From Stachybotrys elegans (taxonomy: Eukaryota; Ascomycota; Sordariomycetes; Hypocreales; Stachybotryaceae), in contig JAGPNK010000013.1 in assembly GCA_020746835.1 (NCBI GenBank), positions 558,001 to 622,000 of the forward strand: DNA of 64,000 bases, read 5' to 3'. The notes beneath the pieces are model-generated. The model was not told the DNA's origin, did not search any database, and worked only from the letters and a program-made list of their open reading frames with translations. Made by a program: the position numbers and the translations under genes. Below, piece by piece: positions 11,433 through 22,011 of this stretch. Positions within the stretch are counted from its first letter, which is position 1. Every line of letters starts with the position of its first letter.

Positions 11433-12083
11433 ATGAGCCGCGCCACTCCCCGCAAGGCGAGGCACACCCGCCAGCCCTCCAACCGCATCCCAGCCGTATC
11501 CGACTACGAGTCCGACGCCGCCGTCATGCAGCCCGCCTACGAGGCGCCGCCGCTACGTTCCAACACGGAGCTCAACCTCTCGGTACTGCAGCGCTACCTC
11601 CCCTCCATCACCAACATCCTCAGCATCGCCGCCAATGCCGTCATCTACACCTTCTCGCACACCACGCACGAGTGGGACAAGACGGGCGTCGAGGGCACCA
11701 TGTTTGTCTGCGCCTTGTCGCCGCCCCCAGAGGACCCTGGCCAGCGGGCTCGCTGTTGCGTCTTCTTCCTGAACCGCCGCGGGCTGGAGAACATCATCGT
11801 CGACCTGAACTCGGTGAGCCACGCGGTGCTGGATGGCGAGCTCATCATCTTCAAGCTCGAGGGGCAGTGGGGCGAGGAGGAGAAGATTATGGGCGTGTGG
11901 ATTCACAACGATAGAGATGATACGCGCGACGTCAACTGGGCTGTCATCGAGGAGAACTGGCGCAATTCGAGGTCAGCAGGCGCAGCTGAGCCCGTGCAGG
12001 CCGAGGCAGGCCCAGCAATGCAGGCTGTCGGGAGGACCTTGACTCTGAATGAGCTGTTTGGACGGTCCAACGGCGGCAACTGA
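11433..12083 (+). CDS. DCP1: mRNA-decapping enzyme subunit 1 (Dcp1), 216 aa
   Basis: Single-exon frame; the start MSRATPRKARHTR at 11433 is preferred over an in-frame ATG 84 nt upstream because the basic N-terminus begins there. The EVH1-like Dcp1 fold is evident: helix LNLSVLQRYLPSITNILS, then NAVIYTFSHTTHEWDKTGVEG, RCCVFFLNRRGLENIIVDL and IMGVWIHNDRDD, closely matching Dcp1 signatures. Dcp1 stimulates the Dcp2 decapping enzyme in cytoplasmic P-bodies and so controls 5'-3' mRNA decay. The C-terminus is a short, low-complexity tail ending TLNELFGRSNGGN, which may be a short linear interaction motif. Length is typical for a compact fungal Dcp1. Confidence 0.9.
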   Translation: MSRATPRKARHTRQPSNRIPAVSDYESDAAVMQPAYEAPPLRSNTELNLSVLQRYLPSITNILSIAANAVIYTFSHTTHEWDKTGVEGTMFVCALSPPPEDPGQRARCCVFFLNRRGLENIIVDLNSVSHAVLDGELIIFKLEGQWGEEEKIMGVWIHNDRDDTRDVNWAVIEENWRNSRSAGAAEPVQAEAGPAMQAVGRTLTLNELFGRSNGGN

Positions 12084-13318
12084 GAGTCGACACGCGAGGG
12101 AATTTCGATACCATGACGATGGGATGGGAACGCCGACAGGAAAATAAGCCAGGCTTGGTGTATAAACTACAAGAGAATGAGATTAACGACTAATGTGCCG
12201 ATGAAGCATCAGTCCTTTGATTCCCGGAACCATTAAACCAGGCAGCTCGACAAAAGATGGAGCTGCCGACTCATTATCTTGATGAGCCGGGCGCTTGGAA
12301 CGGCTGCTTACCATCCATGATTGTGTCCATCATGTGGGGTGAATATCCAAGTCCTCTTCATTGAAACATTAACAAAGACAGTGCCCGCACATTCTGCCAT
12401 CATGGCCTCAACGTAGCCCTGGCGCGCCACCAACCGCCCATCCTCGCAGGCAACATTACCTGTCAGCTTGCCTTGCTCTTGTGACAGCCATCACATTCTC
12501 TCCTCTGCCGCTAAGACACTCTTTCCGCATGGCTACGTGCAGTGGCGCAACTCGGCCAACCAATTACCGTCCTCCACGAAGGCTCGTCCTACACCATCCA
12601 TCGTACAGACAACAAGAGAAGAATGCAGCGTACACCGCAAGAGCCAAGAGAACCACCTCTCGTGCTGTCTTGGAACCCCCGCCCCCGTCCAGCTTTGTGC
12701 CACCATCCATATGCCGAGATGTAAGCTCCGATTTGGCCTTTACAAGTGGCTTCCAAGCCAGCTGAGACTTGCATGCCGCCAACCATATCCGGCAACGACC
12801 TGAGGGGGCCCCTTGTTCAGCGCCTGGTAGCGTATGTTTGCTGCTCCCAATTCACGGAGCTGTCCTACTGTATAGTACATACATGCCGCCGACGGTAAGG
12901 CCCATGCCGTCCGCGCGGGAGATTTGCTGCTAGGATGATTGACGTCTAGCTTCCCGTGGCATCTTGCCGTCGCGCCAAGCGGCCTTTAATCACCGTCAGC
13001 CATCCTCATATGTGAGATCGGCATGGACAAGGGCTCAGCGCGGTTGGCTAGCTCGTAGAGGCTGCATTGGTGCGATGCTCGAGTGAGACAGCCATGCCCA
13101 TCCCATCCAGCTTCGTTTCCTTTCGTGACGTAGCAGGCCAGCGCCCGCCCGTCCGCCCCCCAATGGTGGCGTGGCTGGCCGTGGTATGCATGTATAAAGG
13201 TAGGCATGCGGCCCTGGGGCGTGCAACGAAGCGCAGAAACGTTTGCCTTCTTCATCGCCCGTGTATTGGTGTTTGTCTTTGTGGGTTTGTGTATCACACA
13301 GTAAACCAACTGCCCTTC
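12084..13318. other. Intergenic region with P450 promoter
   Basis: About 1.2 kb between two rightward genes. I see no supported gene. The first part is the DCP1 3' region; the last 200 bp carry the core promoter of the P450 gene, listed separately. Confidence 0.6.
13160..13198 (+). promoter_or_regulatory. CCAAT box and TATA box of the P450 gene
   Basis: A CCAAT pentamer at 13160-13164 and a TATAAA at 13193-13198 lie about 120-160 bp before the chosen ATG at 13319, in a C-rich context followed by a pyrimidine/T-rich leader. The order and spacing fit a conventional TATA promoter. Confidence 0.55.
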
Positions 13319-14689
13319 ATGTCCCTCCCCATCCCAAAGCCTCCCGGCGTGCCCCTCCTGGGCAACATCTTCGATGTCAAGCCGGCCAACACGTGGTGGT
13401 CGCTGAAGACGCTGGCCGAGAAGTACGGCGAGATCTTTCAGATCAAGGTCCTCGGCCACACCATTGTCTTTGTGGCGGGCGCCGCCCTGGCCGAGGAGAT
13501 CTGTGACGAGAAGCGGTTCCGCAAATACGTCGGAGGCCCCATTGTCGAGATCCGATACGCCGTCCACGACGCCCTTTTCACTGCCTACGATGACGAGGCG
13601 AGCTGGGGCATTGCTCATCGCATCATTGCGCCCAAGCTGTCGCCCCAAGTCATGGCCGACCTCTTCGTCGACATGCGCGATACCACGGGCGAGCTGATCA
13701 ACGTCTGGAAGGCTGCCGGCCCGACGGAGCCGCGCGTCCTCCTAAAGGATCTCAACAGACTCAACCTCGAAGCTACCACGCTCACCCTCTTTGGCAAGAA
13801 GCTCAACTGCCTCGACGGCCCCGAGCACCCCATGATCCAGGCCATGGAGGATTCGACCTCGGAGGCCATGAAGAGGCCCAACCGTCCCGGCCTGCTCAAC
13901 TGGCTCCTCTATGGCAGCAAGTTCAAGTCGTCTACGCGTGTCATGCGCAAGTATGGCGAGGATCTCGTCAGCTACCGCCAGTCGAACCCTACCGACCGGC
14001 AGGACGTACTATCGGCCTTGCTTAACGGCCGAGACCCAGAGACGGGCGTGGGCCTCACCGAATCACAGGTCATCGACGAGATTGTGTCGATGCCCATCGG
14101 AAGCAGCACCGCCCCGTGCCTCATCACCGCCTCCATCTTCTTCCTCCTGCGGAACCCAGACGTCATCACCAAGGCGCGCGCCGAGCTCGACTCGGTCATC
14201 GGCGGCGAGTTCACGTACGAGCACCTCGCCCAGCTGCCCTACATCGAGGGCATCATGCGCGAGTCGCTGCGCCTGTCGTTTGCCGCGCCCGGCTTCAACA
14301 TCGAGCCCATCCCCAGCGCCGACAAGCGGCCCGTCCAGCTGGCGGGCGGCAAGTACGAGATTGCGCACAACCAGCCCATGATCATCGTGCTGGCGGGCGT
14401 GAACCGCGACCCCACCGTCTTCGAGGACCCCCTCAAGTTCGAGCCGGAGCGCATGATGGGCCAGCAGTTCGAGAGGCTGCCGGCGGCGGTCAAGAAGTGG
14501 TACGGCAACGGGAAGAGGGAGTGCATCGGCAAGCACTACGCGTGGCAGTGGAACATGATTGTCCTGTCCATGCTGATAGGGGCCATGGACTTTGAGATGG
14601 TGAATCCAGGCTACGAGCTTGTGCAGGATGGATGGTTCAATATAAGGCCTGTTGACTTCAAGGTCAGGGTCAAGTCGAGAGCGGCATAA
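13319..14689 (+). CDS. Cytochrome P450, CYP505-like haem domain without reductase, 456 aa
   Basis: Intronless. Start chosen at MSLPIPKPPGVPLLGN because the proline-rich hinge directly follows and a TATA box lies upstream; an in-frame extension to 13067 would cross the TATA box. There is no membrane anchor, as in self-sufficient CYP505/P450foxy enzymes, and the sequence follows that family along its length (EICDEKRFRK, HDALFTAYDDE, YGNGKRECIGKHYAWQ). Haem Cys is in the GNGKRECIG loop, the ExxR motif is ESLRL, and the PERM segment is present. The frame stops right after the haem domain, so no FMN/FAD reductase is fused and an external reductase would be needed. The I-helix reads IGSSTA where CYP505 has AGHETT: the catalytic Thr is kept but the acidic residue is Ser, suggesting altered oxygen activation. 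Likely a hydroxylase of fatty acid-like substrates; substrate unknown. Confidence 0.87.
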   Translation: MSLPIPKPPGVPLLGNIFDVKPANTWWSLKTLAEKYGEIFQIKVLGHTIVFVAGAALAEEICDEKRFRKYVGGPIVEIRYAVHDALFTAYDDEASWGIAHRIIAPKLSPQVMADLFVDMRDTTGELINVWKAAGPTEPRVLLKDLNRLNLEATTLTLFGKKLNCLDGPEHPMIQAMEDSTSEAMKRPNRPGLLNWLLYGSKFKSSTRVMRKYGEDLVSYRQSNPTDRQDVLSALLNGRDPETGVGLTESQVIDEIVSMPIGSSTAPCLITASIFFLLRNPDVITKARAELDSVIGGEFTYEHLAQLPYIEGIMRESLRLSFAAPGFNIEPIPSADKRPVQLAGGKYEIAHNQPMIIVLAGVNRDPTVFEDPLKFEPERMMGQQFERLPAAVKKWYGNGKRECIGKHYAWQWNMIVLSMLIGAMDFEMVNPGYELVQDGWFNIRPVDFKVRVKSRAA

Positions 14690-15278
14690 GCCACAGCTAG
14701 TCATAGCCTCCCAAAAGCAGCAACACGATGTTATGATATCTCTTTAGCAAAGCTCTCTCTCTCTCATTCACCCATACCAGTGTTGCTGGCATCGTGTTTT
14801 CCACCCGTGCCTCATCGTCCGATAGACAAGCATCGTTGCACTGAGATGGTAAACGTGGGCAGCACATCCGTTGTCGTGAGGTGAAGCCTGCCGGATGACT
14901 TGATCCATCCAGGCCCCGAGGGCTGTCAAACGGTTTGTATATGAGTGAATGACTACAGGTTTTGACGCCGTCTTCGGGGAGCATCGCTGGTCATGCATGC
15001 GTGTCTGGTGATCGATAAAAGAGATGGCAAGAAAACAGACCAGCAAACCGCCCAGAATGTGATCGATTCACCAACCAACTGGACAAACAGCCTCGCGTAC
15101 AAATAGCACTGCCATCTTCAGCCTTCATGGCCGTCTTTGCTTCTCCAACTTGCATCGACACCTCTTGATATATGCTCCTTGACAACGGCTTTTCCTGGAT
15201 CGACAAGCACAACAAGTTTTGCAACATCGCTTATATCCCCCTTCGGCATACCTTGGTCTTGAGTAGGCTGTCCACAAC
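14690..15278. other. Intergenic region
   Basis: Between the P450 and GCR1-domain genes, both rightward. No gene seen; contains a short CT repeat near 14753-14766. Confidence 0.5.
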
Positions 15279-16688
15279 ATGGCGTTGTGGATGGATACAG
15301 TTTTGCATAGGGGCCCGGCCAGTCGTCAAAACGAGCGTCCTCAACAACATGGTTGGCAAGGGGCCGTGTCTCCCGCAGAGGGGAGTGGTAGTATAATGGT
15401 GGCATGTCCTTCGGGGCCTGCGACGCCGGCTCAGGAGTCTGCGCCACGGGAGGCCACGACGTATCGACGGGCCGGCGATCTCTTGTTGGCGACAGAGCAG
15501 GTTCGTGCCGTGGACGGCGAGGTCCTGCATGGCAAGCATGAAGCCATCGACAAGACCCCCAACGTCAGGAATGCGTGTCTGAGCCTCACAACAAACATGC
15601 TGCGCCAAATTTTGGCCGAGGAGCTCGACCCTCGTCTAACATCGGAGCTGCGAGAGCTCGCCAACATCATCGACCGCGAGGTGCCCGTGAGGACACCAGC
15701 CACAGCATCGCCGGCACAGGTGCGACACCTGCTGCCAACGTCGCCCCGTCGCCCAGGTTTGTCGGGACGCAGCGCACCTGGGAGCACACCGGTGACGAGA
15801 CCCAGCCCAGATGTGATACGCCGCGCTCCTCGACCGTCACGGCGCCACGATGTCTACGGGAGACTCGCCGCGGACAGATTGGGACGGCCGACGACGGCTG
15901 ACGCAAGGCATCGTACCGGCCGGAGCCTTGGATACGAACAGGAGGTGGAATCGCTGGGATCTGAGATGGGCTATGGCGGCGATGGTCGAAATTTGTCATT
16001 CCGAGCTACACCGGTGTCTTTTGATACATGTGACAACGGGGATGGCGGTGCCTCGGCCAACCTGCAGCAGCAGAGACGATTTCAGCCACGCCGCGGAGGT
16101 TGGAGGGCAGTCAACGATGACCAGGAGCAGGACTGGCAGGGAGTTGACAAGCAGGTTCGTGGTCTTGAGCATGACCCCGACGGCCCTGTCACTCAGTCGA
16201 CCGATGCCGAGGTCCCTTGTCTGGCTCCGTCCCGGCCCCCGACCCGCCATGGCGCTCCCGTCTCAACCCGGCGACCGGCCCTGCACATGGCCAAGCCGCG
16301 CTACTCGAAGCCGCGTCAGACGGAGCTGCGCATCGCGCTTGGTCCTCCGGACAACCAGTTCCGCTACTACCGCATGTCGCGCACGGTAGCTGGCGTCTGG
16401 GCGCAATACCACCACGGGACCGACGGCAACCACGCGATCCGGCAGCTGGAAGAGAAGTTCGGGACGGGGTGGCGCGGCGGGACGACGCAGGAGGTCAAGT
16501 ACGGCAGCAACTACGTCGGGGTGCGCAAGAAGATTGTGCGGTACGTGGAGAGGACGGCCGAGGAGGAGGGTGCGCCGGTGGATGAGTTCATCGCGCGGCT
16601 CGACGCGCACATTGACGGGCGCATCCAGGAGCTCGTGAGGGCCATCACGGCGCAGCGCGACCCCTTTGTGGAGATTCTGCCGCGGTGA
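15279..16688 (+). CDS. GCR1_C-domain putative DNA-binding protein, 469 aa
   Basis: Open frame from the ATG at 15279 (AACATGG context); a second in-frame ATG with good context lies at 15396, so the first 39 residues are uncertain. The C-terminal 100 residues match the GCR1_C DNA-binding domain: YRMSRTVAGVWAQYHHG, HAIRQLEEKFGTGWRGG and VRKKIVRYVE reproduce the family pattern of a conserved Trp, a Leu-Glu helix and a GxxWR turn. The domain is shared by yeast Gcr1 and many uncharacterised fungal proteins. The preceding 330 residues are Arg/Ser/Pro/Gly-rich and probably disordered, with one helical stretch near residues 100-130 (MLRQILAEELDPRLTSELR). Probably nuclear. Target genes cannot be inferred. 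Confidence 0.72.
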   Translation: MALWMDTVLHRGPASRQNERPQQHGWQGAVSPAEGSGSIMVACPSGPATPAQESAPREATTYRRAGDLLLATEQVRAVDGEVLHGKHEAIDKTPNVRNACLSLTTNMLRQILAEELDPRLTSELRELANIIDREVPVRTPATASPAQVRHLLPTSPRRPGLSGRSAPGSTPVTRPSPDVIRRAPRPSRRHDVYGRLAADRLGRPTTADARHRTGRSLGYEQEVESLGSEMGYGGDGRNLSFRATPVSFDTCDNGDGGASANLQQQRRFQPRRGGWRAVNDDQEQDWQGVDKQVRGLEHDPDGPVTQSTDAEVPCLAPSRPPTRHGAPVSTRRPALHMAKPRYSKPRQTELRIALGPPDNQFRYYRMSRTVAGVWAQYHHGTDGNHAIRQLEEKFGTGWRGGTTQEVKYGSNYVGVRKKIVRYVERTAEEEGAPVDEFIARLDAHIDGRIQELVRAITAQRDPFVEILPR

Positions 16689-17253
16689 CGCGGTGATTAT
16701 GATGGTACATGATGGTATTTGCAGAGTAATTAGGTGATTTGGCGGTTCCATATTCGTGCAAATGAGGCGACATGGATGGGTTTTTATGCACAGGGCGTTT
16801 TTTGGTATCGACTTGTCGTCATCTACGGTAGTTGCCTAGGCAAGGGATATCAGCAATCTGAAATAATAATGCAGTCTTGACATGTGGATGAGTGACCGTG
16901 CGTCGGACAAGGTAGGATATAATACGCATGCCAGTACTCCGTAGGCCGGTTGAGACAAGGGTTTTATGTCAATGGGTGACGTAGCTTGGTAAAAGTATTT
17001 GTTCCATTCAAAACACTTCTAGTGTAGCGGCCGTATAAGCCTAGGTCATTCTATCATAACATAATCTGTAACCTGATGATGTAGGTATCCCATTAATCAT
17101 GTACACGCAGTCTCGCATGTAAGCCTCCGTTGGTGTGAAAGTGATCCTCTGCGGGGGTATATAACGCCAGTGATGATGATGATGCTGCTGCCCCGATCGC
17201 AATGCATGATGTTTGAAGCAAATGACAAAGGAAACAAGGATAGAAAGGCCGGC
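16689..17253. other. Convergent 3' intergenic region
   Basis: 565 bp between tail-to-tail genes; AT-richer than the flanks and without a coding frame. Expected to hold both polyadenylation regions. Confidence 0.55.
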
Positions 17254-18102
17254 TTAGTAGCTGTTGGCGCGCCTGAGCCAAAAGATCAGGCGGCGGAAGC
17301 GGCCCGTCCTGGGAATCTTCTCATGGACGGGCTCATCCTCGAGCTCCAGCCGGTATCGGCGCACGCTCCCCGAGTCGTCGTCGAAGGAGACGTGCCGACT
17401 CTCGTCGGAGACGAAGCAGTCCGGGACGAGGCGGCGGCGGATCCAACCCTTGACGCCGCGGCTGGCAGCGTCGATGGCAGCGTATTCGATCCGGCGGGTA
17501 TCGTCGCTGGTCCAGTAGTGGGTGGTCTGGGGCGGAGGAGAAGGGATGGCCGAGGGACCAGGGCGGGCGGCATCGGACTCGGGGACGACGATGGGCTCGG
17601 GCGAGGGGAAGTGGAAGTAGCTGATCTGGGGATGCTGCATGTTGTTGTGCATGTTGGAGCGGACCAGGTAGAGGGATTGGGAGTTGCTGGCGTTGGCGTT
17701 GGCGTTGGCGGTGCTGGTGCCGGTGGAATACGACTTGGAGGTGGCAGAGCGGCGAGTCGAAGGGCGAGTCCGGGTCCGTGGAGATGCGCCGGGACCGGTA
17801 GAGGAGCCGGAGGCCGAGGCATTGGAGATGCGGCGCGATACGGAGGGCCGGCGGGAGTAGGAGATGGAATTACGAGGACTGGGGGCGAAGGACTCGTAGC
17901 CCGAGTCCTGGCGCTGCATCTTGACGGGCGATGGAGGGGGGTTCTCGTCGTTTACGGGCGGAAGATGGTGATGGTGGTGGGGATGGGAATGGTGGTGCTT
18001 GGGCGGCGAGGGCGGCTCAAACAACTCGATGTCGTTGAAGCTGTGGTAGGTAGAGTCGTCTGACGCCGCGAGCCTCGATCTCTGATGCATGATGGGCCAC
18101 AC
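17254..18102 (-). CDS. Conserved disordered protein, 282 aa
   Basis: Uninterrupted frame starting MWPIMHQRSRL at 18102 (an alternative ATG at 18090 would remove four residues). The N-terminal two thirds are low complexity: a His/Pro-rich stretch (HHHSHPHHHHH, about residues 36-47), then Ser/Arg/Thr-rich sequence with RQDSGYESFAPSPRNS, a phosphodegron or kinase-target type of motif. The C-terminal 90 residues are more ordered in composition: a segment with TRRIEYAAIDAASRG and WIRRRLVPDCF, then an acidic segment and a final basic-hydrophobic end RFRRLIFWLRRANSY. I do not recognise a named family. No signal peptide. The opposite-strand frame across this gene is Gly/Val-rich and is a shadow. Confidence 0.62.
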   Translation of the reverse strand: MWPIMHQRSRLAASDDSTYHSFNDIELFEPPSPPKHHHSHPHHHHHLPPVNDENPPPSPVKMQRQDSGYESFAPSPRNSISYSRRPSVSRRISNASASGSSTGPGASPRTRTRPSTRRSATSKSYSTGTSTANANANASNSQSLYLVRSNMHNNMQHPQISYFHFPSPEPIVVPESDAARPGPSAIPSPPPQTTHYWTSDDTRRIEYAAIDAASRGVKGWIRRRLVPDCFVSDESRHVSFDDDSGSVRRYRLELEDEPVHEKIPRTGRFRRLIFWLRRANSY

Positions 18103-18898
18103 ATTCGACGGTCTCTGTTGTGACGGACAGAGAGGTGGAGGAGAGGGTGGGGGGAGGAGGAGAGGGAGGTTGAAGAGGAGGGAAGAAACAGAGACAAAGG
18201 ATGAAAGGAAGAAGAGAAGAAAAGAAGAAAGAACAAAATAGAGGCGGCACTAGAAAAGGGCGGTGTTGGTTCCTATATCAACGGGACGGGACGGACGGAC
18301 GGACGGTCACAAAAGGCGGAGAGACCGAGACAGCTTTGTTCAAGGTTGTGTGTAAGGATAGATGGGATGGAGATGGAGGATGTGGGTGCGTATATGCAGG
18401 ATGCATGCATGCACAGGACCTGCATGCATGAGAGCAAGAGTTGAGTTGGGTAGGGTTGCCGTCTGTAATTTCCGTGTGCCAGACAATGTCGAGACCTGGG
18501 ACCCAGCAGAGAGTCTGATGATTCGTTCTGATACAGATGACGTGCGAGAAGGGGAAGGGCAAAGTTGCGGTCTGGCTGCAGGAGAGAGGGTTTATTTATT
18601 TTGGCGAGATTTGGCCTCGTAGTTGACGGGCTAGTTGAGTGCTTAACTGTGTCAAGGGCAGGGCAGGCCAAGCAGGGAAGACGAGGGAAGAAAGAGGGGA
18701 GCCAGAGCGGAGAGGGATGGAGAAGCCAGAGGGCGAATCGCGGAGCCAAGCGGCCAGGGGACCCTGTAGGCGGGCGGCGTCACAGGCACGCGCTGTGGAT
18801 GATTGGACGAGATGGCGCCGGCAGGCGGTGAGGTTCCGACTTGCACTTGATTGCCCTGTTCCGGCAACGGGAGAGGACAGGACCTTGTTGTTATTGTT

Positions 18899-18924
18899 GG
18901 AGGAGGAGGAGGAGGAGGAGGAGG
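18899..18924. repeat. (GGA)n trinucleotide repeat
   Basis: Eight to nine GGA/AGG units in a purine-rich strand within the gene-free region. Confidence 0.88.
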
Positions 18925-19012
18925 GGAAGCGTCTTTTACGTGGGATGTGTCGGAGGGAGGCCAAGTGGGGGAAGCCAACGGAAAGAAGAAGCAGGAAAGA
19001 GAAAGCAAGAAA

Positions 19013-19032
19013 GAGAGAGAGAGAGAGAGAGG
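19013..19032. repeat. (GA)n microsatellite
   Basis: About nine GA units at the end of a longer purine-rich stretch. Confidence 0.88.
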
Positions 19033-19993
19033 ACTGAGCGGGAATAAGAGCAAGGACAGACTGAATAAGGTGAGGTCAATATGGTATGTAACCATGACGA
19101 GGGGGATATGCGGCTTCTATGTATAGACAACAAGCACCGAGGTTGACGTCCAGCACATGCACAACTCGGCCGATCAGTGCAACTGTAACATCAGAGACAC
19201 AGATACTAATAACCGATGAAGCGTCGGTGAGGCAGCAACTACTTGCCCACGGTGATGGGGAAGATGGTGGGACTCTCGATGCGCTGTCGCAGCCACGCTT
19301 GGGAGAGGAGCTTCATCACGGGGAGGGAATTAAGCTACCGCACACACACACACATGCTAGCCTCTGCCTGCCCGCCACTCGCACACCATCTTGCTCGTCA
19401 TCTGCATACTCGTGCATATACTGGCTGCATCCTGGCGATCGCCAGCACACACAATCACTTGACACACGCTCTCTCTCTCTCTCTCTCTGCGCAAGTGATG
19501 ACCCCCCCTTTCCCCGCCCTCATCATGCCGTGCCCGATCTTCACATGCTTTTTGTCGCTATTATTATTGTTGCTGCCGAGCAAGGCTGCGTCTGTCTGTC
19601 TCACACTTCAGCTCGCGGGCCAATCGCTGCGTCTTCAGCCGACGACGCTGAAACCACGGCCTCCTGCTTTTTCCTCTCTCCTCCACCTTTTTTGTTGTTG
19701 CATTACGTCGGCCTGCGTTATAGCCCTACCGTGGTAACCAGCAGACACAAGACGAAAGAAAAAGGCTCCGTGAAGACGTGCCGTGAGTGGGAATGTCCGA
19801 TGGCTCTGCCTGTCAACAGGGGGCCCTCCTCCTCATTCATCAACAGGAAGCTTTCCTCTTCCATCTATCCATCTGCCTTGCCTTGCGCGCGCATCCATGT
19901 CGCAAATAGCCCGGAAAAGCCAAGTCGGCTAGCTCCATCCACTATTTACATACACTGTTCGCCATGACTTGCCCCTCAGCGCTTCGCTTCCCC

Positions 19994-20022
19994 GTCCACG
20001 TCCACGTCCACGTCCACGTCCA
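19994..20022. repeat. Hexanucleotide tandem repeat (GTCCAC)n
   Basis: Nearly five head-to-tail copies of gtccac, then two copies of gtgatc-like sequence. The repeat creates several CACGT cores (bHLH/bZIP-type), possibly fortuitous. Confidence 0.85.
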
Positions 20023-22011
20023 TCGTGATCGTGATCATACAACCTACTTCTTCTTACCACTTGGTATTGGGTTGAACGGGCATGAGTGCAGGATATGCAA
20101 AGCAGAAACTGGGCTATGCTCCCACCTTGATTCATACCTGCTCTTCGGCCAACAAAGATAAGGGATGCCATGCCACGCAATCACTGGGCCCGTCCGTGGG
20201 GTCCAGCAAAAGCTGAGTGCCACACCTTGACTCCCAGGGCCAGGGGCTGATTGTGTGTGTGTGTGCCACCGCCCGCACGCATTGGTGCCATGCTTCTCGT
20301 CAGGGCATCATTCCGTCTTGTGGCCTAGCCTGCTGATGTGGTCCCTCTGCCCTTTAAACGCGCTTTTGCTCCCCCCTCCAAGTGGGACGGACAGACACGC
20401 TACGACGCTTCACGGAGGCCTTTTTCTTCTTTCCTTTTTTCCTTTTGTTATTTTATTCATTTGTGTCCCATCCGTAGGTTTCACACAAGACGAGGGCTTC
20501 CTCGTATCGGATCTAGAAAGCATGCATAACCGGTTTTCTTATCTCCGTCCCATCGTCTGCCTTGTTGGAGCAACCCGATCCCCTTTTCTTTCTATGCATG
20601 TACATTCGTTTTCTTGCCTGCCGTGAAACCGTCTGCTCCCCTTGCGTGACTCATTGTTCCATCAAGGGCGAATTGCCCCGAACCAGCCCCAAACCCGTAG
20701 ATCACATGCCAACATAATGCACACTGTTTGAAGCTGTCTCTCCCTTCTCCCCTCCCTCTTTCTCTCTGTGGCAAAGCGCTGAGACACAGCTGACTTGTGG
20801 CCCGAGGCTGGCTGGCACCCTTCACGTCCCAACAGGGCACGGATCGTCATCCTGTTTGCTGACTCCGCGTTCCGGAGGGCTGTGCCGAGGCCCTCTGCTG
20901 ACCACCCGTTTCAGGCACCCGCAACCGCCTGACGAAGCGCGCGGTAAGATGATGGGCTTCTCGTGCCCTATCGATATCCTGTCATCCATTTCTTGAGCCG
21001 CGCTACCGTCCTTGGCTTTTGCGTGATCGTCAGGGTCTTGTTGTTTGTCCATCCAATGTTGACGCCAGCATCAGAATAGCATCTTGGACACATTTAGCTA
21101 TGCGCCTGTTCGTTGCATGCGCCCTGCATCTTGCTATTCGTAGTTGATTGGTTGTGGGAGCACGCGCTTTGCTTCATCGCTCGGATGGATACCCATTGCC
21201 TGCTTGTCATTTACAACCCTTCTCTCGACATCCTTTTCACCAGATGACGACTGCCCATGAGTGGCATCCATCCCTTAGTCCAATAAGACACCTCTTTTGC
21301 TCGCGTGCGCCGTATCGCATGTTGAGGCTCACGCTCTCCCGGCAGCCACGCGTCGTCTTCTTCCGAACTCAGCTGCCTCCGTTTGCTAGCGATTCCCCTT
21401 GCGCACAATGTTACTGCTACTGAGTCTTTTGAGAGCTTCGTGGAATCACCTCATCTTCTGGAATGGTGTCTTTGCTTCGTCCACAACATCATGAAGTCAT
21501 GGTCAGGCCATTGCCGCTCACAAATAGGATGCAATGACGTATCATCATATTCGGTAGATGCACACATCCTGCACTGTCATCCAATCCATTTGCTAGCCAC
21601 TGCCAAGCTCATTTCTGCGTCGACGGGCCAGTCAACACGGACGAGAAGGCTTCACCCGAGACATGCGGTGGAATGGCCAGTATCCAGACACCGCATGCCA
21701 GCCGTCAGCATCTCCATACAATCAACACGCTCTTCTCGGAGGCGATGCTCCCCTTCTCTCGTAAACCCTCTTGTCCTTATTCACATTGCCGTGGTCATGG
21801 AATGCAGCCTCCCGCATCCTGTCCTAGGGCAGGTTTCGTTCTCAGTGGAGAGAAAATATGCATGCTGAGCTGAGGCTGTAAAAAAATATAAAGCAAGCAC
21901 TGTGTCGTTCATGTAGAGGCTATCTATATTCCAACCGCTCAAAACAACAACAACTGTGGCTGTGTTTTAATAACCTCAATTCGAAGACTACCATCATCTT
22001 AATTCATCACC

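Larger units (their letters stand above)
18103..22011. other. 3.9-kb gene-free region with simple repeats
   Basis: No supported gene on either strand. The first kilobase has strong purine/pyrimidine strand asymmetry (long GA/GGA tracts), as in a promoter and leader of the leftward gene ending at 18102. The remainder is GC-balanced with CA, CT and hexamer repeats. Open frames present are short and low in coding character. The last 100 bp before 22012 are AT-rich with a run of A plus tataaag, a plausible core promoter for the secreted-protein gene. Confidence 0.55.

Noticed and set aside
12468..12803. Short frames between DCP1 and the P450 gene
   Set aside because: Overlapping frames on both strands, all low in coding character.
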